Positions 8,286 through 17,293 of a stretch of 38,620 nucleotides of DNA are shown here, one piece after another. The DNA comes from a virus. The DNA lies in IMG/VR virus record IMGVR_UViG_3300025141_012030, positions 1 to 38,620 of that record; one strand, 5' to 3'. Every line of letters begins with the position of its first letter. Position 1 is the stretch's first letter. Under the pieces are notes generated by a model that saw only the letters and a program-made list of their open reading frames with translations, did not search any database and had not been told where the DNA came from. A program made the translations under genes and the position numbers.

Positions 8286-8834
8286 ATGGAAGACGAAACC
8301 CCCGGAATCCTTGATCAATTGGACGCCAAGATCAAGCTCTACAACAAAGTGCCTAAGTCCGTCGCTAAGGCATTGGCTGACGCAGGCCTGGAAGTTAACC
8401 CGAAGGAGCGGCCGGCAGCAGCACCGACGTTGCCCAAAGACATTTCGGTGTTAGACGAGAAACAGCTGAGCAAGTTGTACGACAGCTTTGCTCTCTACTA
8501 CGATTACATCTCCCGCGAACTTTCGAAGGCGGAGACTAACCTCACTACGGTAAAGCGACTACGCAAACTGCTAGACGCCGCACTGCACTTCAAGTACAAA
8601 GACGACCCTAAGTGCACCTCCGCGAAGGATCGCTCGAACGCTGTAATCCTCGATTGGGAGTACGTACGGGCAGACGCCCAGGAATGTCACTTCCGTGGAC
8701 TGGTTGATGCCTTGAAGCACCAAAGCTCTATGACCGCGCAAGGCCGGGACCGGACTTACCGAGAGATTAGCCGGCGCACCCAGAAGGAGCGCTCCTTCTC
8801 CCAACCCACCCGTAGCTTGCTGAAGGGGGACTAG
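8286..8834 (+). CDS. Hypothetical helical protein, 182 residues
   Basis: ATG 8286 follows AAGAGG by about 6 bases. The protein is rich in charged residues and predicted helices, with a possible coiled coil in the middle (ISRELSKAETNLTTVKRLRK). The C-terminus is basic (RSFSQPTRSLLKGD). No conserved domain is recognised. The gene sits between the Cas4-like nuclease and the RusA-like resolvase, and its stop TAG shares a base with the next start, so a role in recombination or as a nuclease partner is possible but unproven. Confidence 0.7.
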   Translation: MEDETPGILDQLDAKIKLYNKVPKSVAKALADAGLEVNPKERPAAAPTLPKDISVLDEKQLSKLYDSFALYYDYISRELSKAETNLTTVKRLRKLLDAALHFKYKDDPKCTSAKDRSNAVILDWEYVRADAQECHFRGLVDALKHQSSMTAQGRDRTYREISRRTQKERSFSQPTRSLLKGD

Positions 8835-9268
8835 TGGAGTGGGCTGCTACAGTTGATCTGGTCGATTCCTTCGGGGCTGTTTCCGTCAACCGCTTGTACA
8901 TCACCCGCAAGCAAGATGGACGTAAGGCCTTGAGTAAGGTAGGTCGCGCATTCCAGCGCACGGTGATTAACGCCCTAATTCAAGAGTGGGGATTGCTGCT
9001 TGAGCCCGACCCGGATAAAGAGTACCGCCTGATACTACACTTCTACTTCCCGGCCGTGTTCTCTAAGGGATGGCCCAAGAAGGCGAAGAGTAGATTCCGC
9101 AAGATCGATCAGACCAACTTTGTTAAGTTCTTCCAGGACTGTGTAGCTACAGCCTCTGGGGTAGACGACGCTAACCACACCCTCGTGCTCACTACTAAGA
9201 GGGAAGACCCGGAACACCCTCGGGTCGAAATCCATTTGGAGGAGTGGGAATGGCCGATATCTATGTAA
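8834..9268 (+). CDS. rusA: RusA-like Holliday-junction resolvase
   Basis: The protein has 144 residues, close to the size of RusA (about 120). RusA enzymes cut four-way DNA junctions as dimers. The key residues are visible in order: D92 and N95 with K98 (KIDQTNFVKFF), D102, the DD pair at 111-112 (GVDDANH), and K122 in VLTTKRE, followed by the typical final strand PRVEIHLEEW. The start is GTG 8834, with AAGGGGGA just upstream and one base shared with the preceding stop. It overlaps the next gene by 19 bases. With the recombinase and two other nucleases in the operon it probably clears recombination or replication branches before packaging. Confidence 0.82.
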   Translation: MEWAATVDLVDSFGAVSVNRLYITRKQDGRKALSKVGRAFQRTVINALIQEWGLLLEPDPDKEYRLILHFYFPAVFSKGWPKKAKSRFRKIDQTNFVKFFQDCVATASGVDDANHTLVLTTKREDPEHPRVEIHLEEWEWPISM

Positions 9269-9567
9269 GCCGCGGAGAGCTGCTCGCCATTACACGGCGG
9301 GAAGGCTTCCCGGTAGACGCAACTGTCCCAACTACTGTGCTCCGCACGTTGCTCGGCGGGGTCAAAGTCCACCCTGGCACACCCACTCCTATTCGGGATG
9401 CCGCGGTGGAAATGCAAGCCTTTGTAGATGAACACCGGCATATCCTGAACATTGAATGTGATGGAGCCTGCCTTGAATGCACTGACGTTATCGCTGCTAC
9501 CTGTTTTGTACAACTCCCAATAGTGAGGCACGAAATCAATGAAGCGAGTCGCGAAAAAGACCTTTGA
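9250..9567 (+). CDS. Hypothetical protein, 105 residues
   Basis: ATG 9250 is 5 bases after GGAGGAG at 9238-9244, which favours it over the in-frame GTG at 9244. The protein begins MADIYVSRGELLAITRREG and has a cysteine cluster in the second half (ECDGACLECTDV). It has no clear domain. The gene overlaps the RusA-like gene by 19 bases and the next gene by 29 bases. It may bind a metal through C-x3-C-x2-C, but this is a guess from spacing alone. Confidence 0.65.
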   Translation: MADIYVSRGELLAITRREGFPVDATVPTTVLRTLLGGVKVHPGTPTPIRDAAVEMQAFVDEHRHILNIECDGACLECTDVIAATCFVQLPIVRHEINEASREKDL

Positions 9568-10375
9568 TGCGCTTAGTAATCTGGAACTCCGGGTGATCCT
9601 GGCCAACACAGTACGCCTCGACCCTACAGAGGTTATGCTGCTGAACACCCCTGAGCACCTTGTCGGCGCCCTCCTGGAACACCAGGACAAGCTCATGGAG
9701 ACCATCCAAAGCGAAGGGTTCACGGCAGGCTACTGGGAACGTCTCCCGGATGACATCGCAGACTACCTTACCCTGTGCCTACGATTCTCGCTGGGAGAGA
9801 TTCGTAAGGTTCCCGACCGCGCAGAGATCTCAACCGCGGAGGTAGTCCTAACCAAGAAAGGTGAGCAAGCCCAGGAGGAAGCTCCGGGGGCCGATGCAGC
9901 GGAAGAACCCGCAGAAGCTGCTGTAGAGGAACCGGTGGCGGAAGAGCCGGTGGACCCCCCGAAGCGTAAGCTGCGTACCAAGAAGCTCGGGGCGGCGAAG
10001 GCAGAGGAAACTCCCGCGCTTGCGGTAGTACCCGAGCCCGAGGTGGAAGTTGTTGTGGAACCCGAGGAAGAGCTAGCTCCCATCCCGGAAGAAATGCAGC
10101 CCGTCGAAGTAGCCCCACAGGCCCCGGCACCGGATTACAACGCGTTGTTCAAGGGACTGACGAAGGAAGTTATTGGGCTCGGCGAAGATATCAATGACCT
10201 TGCGGGAACAGCTAACGATACCAACGGCACAGTTGACGAGCTGCAGACCGAAGTCTCCGGCCTCGTAACTAGCATTAAGGGCATCGAGAAGGTCCTGCTG
10301 TTCATCTGCAACGAAGCGGTTCTTGACGGTGAAGATGAGATCAGTTCTTTCAAGGAATTGGTAGACCAGGTGTAA
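9539..10375 (+). CDS. Acidic protein with Pro/Glu/Ala-rich linker and C-terminal coiled coil
   Basis: The protein has 278 residues in three parts. Residues 1-95 look folded and helical. Residues 105-200 are a disordered stretch with repeated EEP, EEPV and PEPEVE units, interrupted by one basic patch PKRKLRTKKLG at 140-150. Residues 200-278 show heptad-like spacing (LGEDINDLAGTANDTNGTVD) that suggests a coiled coil. It is the last gene of the plus-strand operon, 6 bases before the terminator hairpin. The upstream ribosome site is weak (GAGG). I do not recognise the family; a scaffold or tether for replication proteins would fit the shape. Confidence 0.7.
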   Translation: MKRVAKKTFDALSNLELRVILANTVRLDPTEVMLLNTPEHLVGALLEHQDKLMETIQSEGFTAGYWERLPDDIADYLTLCLRFSLGEIRKVPDRAEISTAEVVLTKKGEQAQEEAPGADAAEEPAEAAVEEPVAEEPVDPPKRKLRTKKLGAAKAEETPALAVVPEPEVEVVVEPEEELAPIPEEMQPVEVAPQAPAPDYNALFKGLTKEVIGLGEDINDLAGTANDTNGTVDELQTEVSGLVTSIKGIEKVLLFICNEAVLDGEDEISSFKELVDQV

Positions 10376-10381
10376 GAGAGG

Positions 10382-10404
10382 GAGGGGCGCAAGCCCCTCT
10401 TTTT
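10382..10404 (+). terminator. Rho-independent terminator of the replication operon
   Basis: A perfect 7-bp stem GAGGGGC/GCCCCTC (10382-10388 with 10393-10399) encloses a GCAA tetraloop and is followed by five T residues at 10400-10404. It lies 6 bases after the last plus-strand stop and just before the stop of the converging minus-strand spike gene at 10410. Read from the minus strand the stem is the same but is followed by CCTCTCTT, a poorer U-tract, so it may work weakly in both directions. Confidence 0.9.
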
Positions 10405-10409
10405 ACCTA

Positions 10410-13400
10410 CTAAGTACTTACGTTACTCCCTGCTACATAGATGCTCGACCCCCCTGCGTCGGCATAAAGCTGCCCCCCAGCGTTATTCTCGAAGCAATTG
10501 CCGATAATGACATACTTGGTACCGCCCACGCGCAGCATTTCTCTCCCGACAGTGTCGTACAGACCACTCAAGACGTTACCGGAAATTGTGCCTTGAGCCC
10601 CACCAGCGTACAAGCACGGTACATTCGCCCCTGCCGCCTGCTCAGTGCAGACGATAGTGTTCCCCGTAATAGCCCATTCCTGCCCAGTAGTGTCAACATC
10701 CACAATGGATTGGTCGTGAGACTGGCCTTCCACGTAGTTCCCGGAGAACACCCCCACCTGCCCGTCGAGCCGCACCACGGGGTCGAGGGGTACTGCGTGA
10801 GAGCTCACAATCGTGTTATTGCAAATCACTGTGTTTGTTGCAGACTGATCTACGGCAAGGGCAACGGTTGTTGGCGGACCGCCTCCCCCAACACCAGGAG
10901 CGTCAATGCTGTTGTCCGAGAACGTAGTGTAGCCGCCATCCAAGCGGACTACTTCGGCCGTGTGCGTGTTATCCAAATTGGCGAAGGAATTTCCCCGGAT
11001 CTTCGCGCGAGTGGCGGCAGCAGCTACACCCAATGCGCTAGTGGCGTTGGACGCACCATTAACTTCCAAGTGGTTATTGGCGAAAGTTACGTCGGTGCCG
11101 TCTAAGGTCACCAGGTCTACTGTTTGCGGGGAAGCGAGATTCAAAAACATATTACCGGAGATAACGGCCCGCAGGGTAGCGGCGTCCATATTTAACGCGC
11201 TTGCGGAAACCCCATTAGCCTCGATGTGGTTCCCGGAAAAGGTAACAAAGGCCCCGTCGAGCTCTACGACATTTGATGTCTGGGTACCGTTCGTGTTCAG
11301 GAACCGGTTACCCGTAATGGATAGCGTCGCCACAGCAGCGCCGACGCTTAGAGCTTCCCCTGTATCTTGCGCGCAAGATATGTGATTGTCGCTGATACGA
11401 GCATTGGCAACACCCACGTTGGCCAAGGTAATGCCGTTGCCTTCCGCGGGCAAGAACGTATTACCAGTGGCTAGTAGACCGTCCACCGCAGCCGTAACCG
11501 AGAGCGCCGGACCGTTACACGTACCGTCCACTGAGTTGTTCGAAATGACAACGTAATCTGCGGTCGCCGAAGTAAGAGCAATCACACCAAACCCTGCGGC
11601 CTCCCACCCAGTAACCGTATTGCTGGTGACTACTGTTCCCGAGCTGTTAGCTAGAATGGCCTGCTCCGCTGCGTCGCCCACCCTACCTACAAACGTGCAC
11701 CCGCGTACCTCGCATCCCACGGAACCGTCAACGTACACACCAATGGTACCCACGGAACCGGACGACTGGTCTACTCTAGTATTGAGAATCTTGCTATTCC
11801 CGGCTGAAGTTAAGTAGATGCAGGCGAGCGCACCGTTATGGCCCGCTACAGTAGCCCCATCAACAACGCATCCCGTGGCGTTGACGGAGATCGCGCGACC
11901 CGTGCTCACGGTGCCACCACCGGTGTGGTCCACCAGTGTCTTACCTGAAACGGAACAATTGGGTGCACCTAGAGTGATCCCGTCAATCTTGTAATCGTAA
12001 ACCGAGCAATCGCGGATGACCGTGTGATCCGCTGTAGGGCCCCCTACGAGGATACCGTAGTCGAACTCGTCCCCACCACCCGCTGGGTTGGAGTCAAGCC
12101 GCAGGTGGCAGCCGGTTATCTCCCGTCGGGCGAGAGGTGTATTCTGTGTTAGAGCGTCCGCAACCAGGTGAATGTAAATGCCGTAAGCCGCCGCTGTGTC
12201 CCCAGCCACAAAGAAGAAGTTCTCAATAACATACTCACCGAGGTAATGTGTACCGGCAGCCCCACTCACGTGGATGCCCGTCAGCGCCGAAGTCCAATAC
12301 ACATCCTCAATATGCAGTTTTTTTACTAGAGTTGTGCCAACGCCATCCTGATAGTAAAAATGGTCTGAGACGCTGGATCCGACCTCGCGGACGGATTGTA
12401 TGTGTATACGTTCTAGGGTCCCCCCTCCCGCACCGGGGGGTGTTACCCGCAGGAAAGCGAAGCCGTTGTTGCCCGCCCAGGAAGAAAACACGTCGAAATT
12501 TCGAATGGTTACATTCGCAACATCATTCTCGACCTTGAAGAAAGAACGGGCGGCTCCACCGGGAGTCCAGGTATGGGTGTGGCTCCCACCGTCGATAACC
12601 AGGTCGACGTCAAGGTCGGTCAAATCGATCTCGGTAACAACCGTCGTGTCGGAGATAGCTCGAAGTTCGTACTTGAAGTTGAAGTCGGAGGTAACACCAC
12701 TGTTGGCCAGGAATACGTTGTACTGTCGTACGAACGCCACCGCCGAATTCCACCCACTGAAGTTAGCTTCGCCGTCAGTGCCTACTGTGATCGGGAGTAC
12801 GGAATCGATCCGCGCGACCGCCTTAGACGAACCGATTGAGGTAACATTCGACCCGGCGTCAGTGGTAAACCACCCAAGTATGACATCCCCACCTGTTGGG
12901 TAGGGAGCCGCTCCGGCTGCGTAGTAATCCGAGAAGGTTATGTTAGAGGCGTCAAAGTGGGCCTTGATATCCCTTGAGGAAGCTTCGTAGTAGACGAAAA
13001 AGGTTTTACTAGCGGCGATGGTGTAGTCCACCCCAGCGGTTAATACTGGGCTAGCAGCGGCTACCTTATGGGTGAGGCCCGCTGTGGATAACCAAACATC
13101 CTCCAGGAAGTTAATGTTATTGCCGGTAAAAGTCATACGCCCCTGATTGAGTAGCCGCGCTGAGTTGACTCCTTCATTCTGGAGTTGGCCCATAATGATA
13201 TTCTTCTGGACGCTAACTGCTGTCGAGAGGTACGCGTCGTATGGAGCCACGGACTCATCCGCAGAAGCATTACCGTTATAGATCCAACCAGTGTCCGACA
13301 CCCACATCATCGGTACCGCGGTGGATTCCTCGTAGACCGCTATCTGCGGCACGTTATAAGCATCGGCGCTGTGGTTGGTAACTCGAACCTTCAAGTCCCC

Positions 13401-14723
13401 TGCGCCCGACCGCTGGGAGATCTCCGCCAGGTCTGAGCGAGCGTTAAGATGTTGCATAGCGGGGGCCCGAAGAGCTAGCCCCGAAGCGGTGAGGGAGTTG
13501 TAAATGTCTTCGGTGGGAGCATGGATACCAATATTAAGGAAGTACCTGTCGGTTGCACCACCCGCATTATCCAGGGCAGCGGTGAAGTCGATAGTGCACG
13601 CATGCGTACCCGAGGTGCCCATAGGCACAAAACCTGGCGGGCAGTAAATGTCATACGTACCAGTCCCTGCACCCGTGTCCATAACCAGGGGTTCCCCAAC
13701 ATCCTCAATAGCTCGACCGGTGAAATCAACAGCGAAGCTGTCCCCCGACGCGGCGTTGGTGAGTACAAGCCCATCGGTAAGAGCATAGATATCGTTAACT
13801 GACCCAGCAGCCCAGTTTGGCCCGGTAAAGGTGTGGACGTACACCCACCCATTGGCGGTGTCTACGTCGAACACGTAGAAGCCCTGCCCGCCTGGCGTAG
13901 TAAACAGTGTGCCCAGGTGGCCCGTCCATGCGGGAGCCCCACCATCAACAAAGGTGCCCGCAGGGATTCGCTTAGCAGCGTTCTTCATGAGGGTAGCTGT
14001 CGTACCTGCCGCGTCGATAGAGGCAATCTGATACCAGCCGCGGTTCAGTACGTCACTAACCCGAATGAACGCGCCAGGTAATGCGTGGTAGTTAGCCCAG
14101 GTAACCCCGGAGATGGAATCGCGATTGAAAGTAGAACCCGCAGCCGCCAAGGAGGACTGTAAGTTCGCAAGCGGAGCTACCTCCGTAGGGAGAGCTAAAG
14201 TCGTGCTGACCGTTGATGCCGCCGCGAACATAGGCGCCGCATCGTAGGTAACGGTATCAAACACCTGGCGAACCCGGGCGTTGGCGCGAACAGCGTGCGC
14301 GGGGTTGTGCGAAACATTGAAAGGCATTCCGTGGAGCGTTAGATCCTTCACCATGCCGATATAGGCATACATGACACCCGCAGCTGAGGTATCAATGTCG
14401 ATCGTAGCACCACCCGCTGCCGACATGTCGAGCCCCAACCCGGGGCCCGCTGCGGCGTTAAGAATCGTGTAGTCGAAAGTACACGGCACCACATTCGGCT
14501 GCGAGAGAGTCATCTGCTGGAGATCATTCTGCGCGGACACCCCGGCGAATGCCCGGTTAAAGGCGTCAGAGGTTCCCGACTCACCGTAGGCCATGAACTT
14601 CGTGCCCGTTGGCTGCGCAGTACCCGGAAGGTAACCACCTACGCGGTTAGCCGGCGTCGCACCAGTGAGATTCTCGGGAGTGTTACCTACTAGCTTTCCA
14701 GTCGTGTCGTAATTCCGTGGCAT
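10410..14723 (-). CDS. Large beta-helix tail spike / fibre protein, 1437 residues
   Basis: ATG 14723 follows AGGAGG by 6 bases. The N-terminal 80 residues (GTPENLTGATPANRVGG) look like an attachment segment. The middle is Gly/Ala/Thr/Asp-rich beta sequence. From about residue 700 onward, NNxF, GNxF and SGN turns recur in a right-handed parallel beta-helix pattern, with clear 52-58 residue repeats near the end. The protein ends after about 90 more residues with SSIYVAGSNVST. Such proteins bind and often degrade host surface sugars. No catalytic residues can be assigned by eye, so recognition versus cleavage is open. It is the last gene of the structural operon, where phages usually put receptor-binding proteins. 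Confidence 0.82.
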   Translation of the reverse strand: MPRNYDTTGKLVGNTPENLTGATPANRVGGYLPGTAQPTGTKFMAYGESGTSDAFNRAFAGVSAQNDLQQMTLSQPNVVPCTFDYTILNAAAGPGLGLDMSAAGGATIDIDTSAAGVMYAYIGMVKDLTLHGMPFNVSHNPAHAVRANARVRQVFDTVTYDAAPMFAAASTVSTTLALPTEVAPLANLQSSLAAAGSTFNRDSISGVTWANYHALPGAFIRVSDVLNRGWYQIASIDAAGTTATLMKNAAKRIPAGTFVDGGAPAWTGHLGTLFTTPGGQGFYVFDVDTANGWVYVHTFTGPNWAAGSVNDIYALTDGLVLTNAASGDSFAVDFTGRAIEDVGEPLVMDTGAGTGTYDIYCPPGFVPMGTSGTHACTIDFTAALDNAGGATDRYFLNIGIHAPTEDIYNSLTASGLALRAPAMQHLNARSDLAEISQRSGAGDLKVRVTNHSADAYNVPQIAVYEESTAVPMMWVSDTGWIYNGNASADESVAPYDAYLSTAVSVQKNIIMGQLQNEGVNSARLLNQGRMTFTGNNINFLEDVWLSTAGLTHKVAAASPVLTAGVDYTIAASKTFFVYYEASSRDIKAHFDASNITFSDYYAAGAAPYPTGGDVILGWFTTDAGSNVTSIGSSKAVARIDSVLPITVGTDGEANFSGWNSAVAFVRQYNVFLANSGVTSDFNFKYELRAISDTTVVTEIDLTDLDVDLVIDGGSHTHTWTPGGAARSFFKVENDVANVTIRNFDVFSSWAGNNGFAFLRVTPPGAGGGTLERIHIQSVREVGSSVSDHFYYQDGVGTTLVKKLHIEDVYWTSALTGIHVSGAAGTHYLGEYVIENFFFVAGDTAAAYGIYIHLVADALTQNTPLARREITGCHLRLDSNPAGGGDEFDYGILVGGPTADHTVIRDCSVYDYKIDGITLGAPNCSVSGKTLVDHTGGGTVSTGRAISVNATGCVVDGATVAGHNGALACIYLTSAGNSKILNTRVDQSSGSVGTIGVYVDGSVGCEVRGCTFVGRVGDAAEQAILANSSGTVVTSNTVTGWEAAGFGVIALTSATADYVVISNNSVDGTCNGPALSVTAAVDGLLATGNTFLPAEGNGITLANVGVANARISDNHISCAQDTGEALSVGAAVATLSITGNRFLNTNGTQTSNVVELDGAFVTFSGNHIEANGVSASALNMDAATLRAVISGNMFLNLASPQTVDLVTLDGTDVTFANNHLEVNGASNATSALGVAAAATRAKIRGNSFANLDNTHTAEVVRLDGGYTTFSDNSIDAPGVGGGGPPTTVALAVDQSATNTVICNNTIVSSHAVPLDPVVRLDGQVGVFSGNYVEGQSHDQSIVDVDTTGQEWAITGNTIVCTEQAAGANVPCLYAGGAQGTISGNVLSGLYDTVGREMLRVGGTKYVIIGNCFENNAGGQLYADAGGSSIYVAGSNVST
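10683..11330 (-). repeat. Four 52-58-residue beta-helix coding repeats
   Basis: Residues about 1132-1347 of the spike hold four consecutive copies of a unit with the pattern xxITGNxF...VVxLDGxxVTFSGNxIE...; each begins with an I(S/T)GN-like turn and has LDG then FSGN at fixed distances. The first two are the most alike. They diverge enough at the DNA level that they are old duplications rather than recent slippage. Confidence 0.75.
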
Positions 14724-14733
14724 CTAAAGCCTC

Positions 14734-15453
14734 CTACTTGAAGGTAATCTCCCAGATTACTTCGAGTTCGACATTCGGTGTCTTTACAATCGGAGAAAGC
14801 AAACCGTACGCAATCATCCCCGGGACGTCTCCTGTATGAGTAGTGATGTCGGGGGAGAGGAAGGGGTCGGCCGCTGAAGTGAATAGGCCTACTTCCGAAA
14901 TCGGAACTGACGTCCCGTACGTCGGATTGCTGGCATGCACAAAGGATACATCTGTCTCTGCGAAGAGAGTATGGAACACAATGGTACCCTGATCCGGGAA
15001 GTCGGCGGGGTAGGCCTGCGGCTCCGCTTGCTTCAGCCACTCTTCATTAGAAGCCCCAACTGTAGAGACCTTCACAATAGACGGGGACTCCAAACCTGTT
15101 ACGGAGGGGAGCTCTACGTAGCCACCCGGAGTGCCGATACTTTGCAGAACACCACCGGTCCCTACCCCTACCCAACGTACTCGGTACGTTCGCGCAGGAG
15201 CTGCAGGCACCCACGAAGTCTCGATAGAGTAATCTGTACCCGCCCCATCGTCGGTGGGCAGATCAGTATCCCGCATGTTGGCGATGGAAGTTAGAGCGGG
15301 GTATGCCGCAGCGCCGATTAGTTTGGAAAGCCAAATGCGTCCGTTATACGTGAAAACATTATGTTTTTTACGCTCATCGATAACCTTGTCGCCGCGCTTG
15401 GTCCGGAGGTACAGGTTATCTTGAATACGTAAGCCATCTCGTTTATACACCAT
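14734..15453 (-). CDS. Phage baseplate/tail-fibre-type structural protein, 239 residues
   Basis: ATG 15453 follows AAGGGGG. The N-terminus is basic (KRDGLRIQDNLYLRTKRGDK). The middle is beta-rich and Thr/Val/Pro-rich, and the C-terminal part runs SEVGLFTS...GMIAYGLLSPIVKT..ELEVIWEITF. The sequence order of an xEVGLF segment, then a final strand of the type ItWeItF, is seen in virion proteins of large phages that sit at the fibre attachment. The gene lies between two beta-helix spikes, 10 bases before one and 16 bases after the other. A fibre-connector role is inferred; the exact family is not certain. Confidence 0.65.
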   Translation of the reverse strand: MVYKRDGLRIQDNLYLRTKRGDKVIDERKKHNVFTYNGRIWLSKLIGAAAYPALTSIANMRDTDLPTDDGAGTDYSIETSWVPAAPARTYRVRWVGVGTGGVLQSIGTPGGYVELPSVTGLESPSIVKVSTVGASNEEWLKQAEPQAYPADFPDQGTIVFHTLFAETDVSFVHASNPTYGTSVPISEVGLFTSAADPFLSPDITTHTGDVPGMIAYGLLSPIVKTPNVELEVIWEITFK

Positions 15454-15469
15454 GCAGCCCCCTTCGCGC

Positions 15470-17293
15470 CTACGATGTTACAGCAATCACCTGGTCGTTG
15501 AAAATAGTTGATTCACCATTCTGGTTAATTATCTCAATGTAATAATCATCCGCCGGAGTACCAGTCGGTACCCCTACGTGGATAACCCGAGACCCCGTTC
15601 GTGTGAGAGTCGAGTACCTATCCATAACTGTTAACGCCCACCCGGGCAAGACCGCCCACTTCATGGACCCATTAGTGGGGTCGAGCATAAACGACTTAGC
15701 GCACTGCACTACCGTAGGAGAAACATACGTGAGTATTTCAGTAGTGCCCCAATTCGCGTAGTCACAGTCGTACACGTAGAGAGTCTTCCCTTCGTCTGCA
15801 GCCTGGAACACCGCTGACGCATGCTGGAAGAGATCGCCACCCACGGAAACGTACCCACCCGCACTGCCTGTCACCAACCCGTACTGCGCTATAAAGTCTG
15901 TTACGTGAGTAACTGTAGTAGCCGCGACCTTGGTCGCTGGGTTACTCACCAACACAAAATTAGCTGCCAGAGTACCTGTGCTACCGAGCGCCATGTGTGA
16001 CCCGAGCACAACCACGTACTGCGTACCTGGGTACTCATACGCCCCACGGTCGTAAGCAGCCCCCTGCGGCCGGGAGAGCCCCTCGTGGTCATAGGTGGTT
16101 GCCGCCAACGTCATCCCACTGTTAATCGCGGGGGAGCCGAAAGCCAAACTGAAATCGAGACCCACGGGGTCCGCCAATGTCGGGTCTGTGGTTACGTCGC
16201 TCCCCCCGGTAGTCCAATTGGGGCCGAAGTTGGTGTTGCTGTTGTAGGCAACATTAAAGTTGCTGGTGTGTGGTAGGGCAGCGATTTTGCCCGCAAACCC
16301 GGCTAGCGTACAATCTACCGCTATATTGTTGTAGACCAGCAACGGGGTTTCCGGTACCCGGTTGTACTGGAATACACCGTACCCTGTACCGTGGAAAGTA
16401 TTGTTGTAAATCAACGTACTCGGGTTAGTCGGGTCGGGGTCAGCGGAGTAGCTGAGGATAGCCCTACCCTCGGTACCGTAAGTGAGATTGTAACAGAGGT
16501 TGTTGAACATCTCGTAGCTCCCAATCTCCAGGCGGAAGCCGTACGCAAACGAGCCGCTGGTCATATCGTACACCGAGCACTGCGCCACACGACTCATCTG
16601 CCCTGCTGTGGTGGCCGGGCCTGTTAGCCGCATCCCTCCGCACCAGTCCGTAGCTGTACACCCCCGGATCGTTGTCCTGTATATCTGGATGTTCTCTGCG
16701 TTACCTACTAGGTGGATACCCCAAAGGTCGTTCCCCGCGCCCGTTGTGGTCAGCGTTGTAATGCTGCACCCGTCAACGATGCTATCCTTAACGCCGTTAA
16801 AGTACATGCCCACACAAGCTGCAGCGGCTGCGACACTCGGGTCCACGTTAGCAGTGACAGTGATCCCTTTGAAACGCAAACCTGTACTACTCTGCGCGTA
16901 TATCTGATTGATGCCCGTTCCCGCCACGCCGTTACCGGTCAGAGTAAAGTTCTCGAAGGTGCAACTATCGGCCAGGACATCCAGCACAGGGCCCGTGGTG
17001 TAACCCGTAACCTCCAGGAAATCCCTCCCGTTGATAGTTAAGCCGTCAGCTACAGCGCCGCCGGGCACATCGAGCCATTGCGCTGTACCCGCCTGCCCGT
17101 CGAAGGTATAGGTATCCGCAAGCACGTTAATAGTAGCCCCGGTGAGGTTCCAGGTGATGCTCTGCGACAACTCAGTATGGGGCCCGTATAGCTCAAACAC
17201 AGCGGCTCCGTCCACCGCCGCAACTGCCGCCCCGTGGGCAGCGGAAAGCCTTGTATACATATACCCGGCAGCCCCAACTGTGTAAGTCGCCAT
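15470..17293 (-). CDS. Beta-helix tail spike-like protein, 607 residues
   Basis: ATG 17293 directly follows the stop of the upstream gene, with AAGAGG 8 bases before it. Residues about 30-380 show irregular parallel beta-helix turns (FENFTLTGNGV, IYNNTFHGTG, VYNNIAVDC). Residues about 389-423 carry SPAINSG and a later AYDRGAYEY, the signature at the end of many secreted or surface beta-helix proteins. A separate beta domain covers 425-607 and contains one copy (491-550) of the module shared with the baseplate proteins. It is probably a host-surface recognition or sugar-cleaving spike. No active-site residues can be named. Confidence 0.78.
   Translation of the reverse strand: MATYTVGAAGYMYTRLSAAHGAAVAAVDGAAVFELYGPHTELSQSITWNLTGATINVLADTYTFDGQAGTAQWLDVPGGAVADGLTINGRDFLEVTGYTTGPVLDVLADSCTFENFTLTGNGVAGTGINQIYAQSSTGLRFKGITVTANVDPSVAAAAACVGMYFNGVKDSIVDGCSITTLTTTGAGNDLWGIHLVGNAENIQIYRTTIRGCTATDWCGGMRLTGPATTAGQMSRVAQCSVYDMTSGSFAYGFRLEIGSYEMFNNLCYNLTYGTEGRAILSYSADPDPTNPSTLIYNNTFHGTGYGVFQYNRVPETPLLVYNNIAVDCTLAGFAGKIAALPHTSNFNVAYNSNTNFGPNWTTGGSDVTTDPTLADPVGLDFSLAFGSPAINSGMTLAATTYDHEGLSRPQGAAYDRGAYEYPGTQYVVVLGSHMALGSTGTLAANFVLVSNPATKVAATTVTHVTDFIAQYGLVTGSAGGYVSVGGDLFQHASAVFQAADEGKTLYVYDCDYANWGTTEILTYVSPTVVQCAKSFMLDPTNGSMKWAVLPGWALTVMDRYSTLTRTGSRVIHVGVPTGTPADDYYIEIINQNGESTIFNDQVIAVTS

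Noticed and set aside
12400-12903. A 167-codon plus-strand open frame inside the 1437-residue spike gene
   Set aside because: It is a shadow of the beta-rich coding strand, without a ribosome site or conserved motif.
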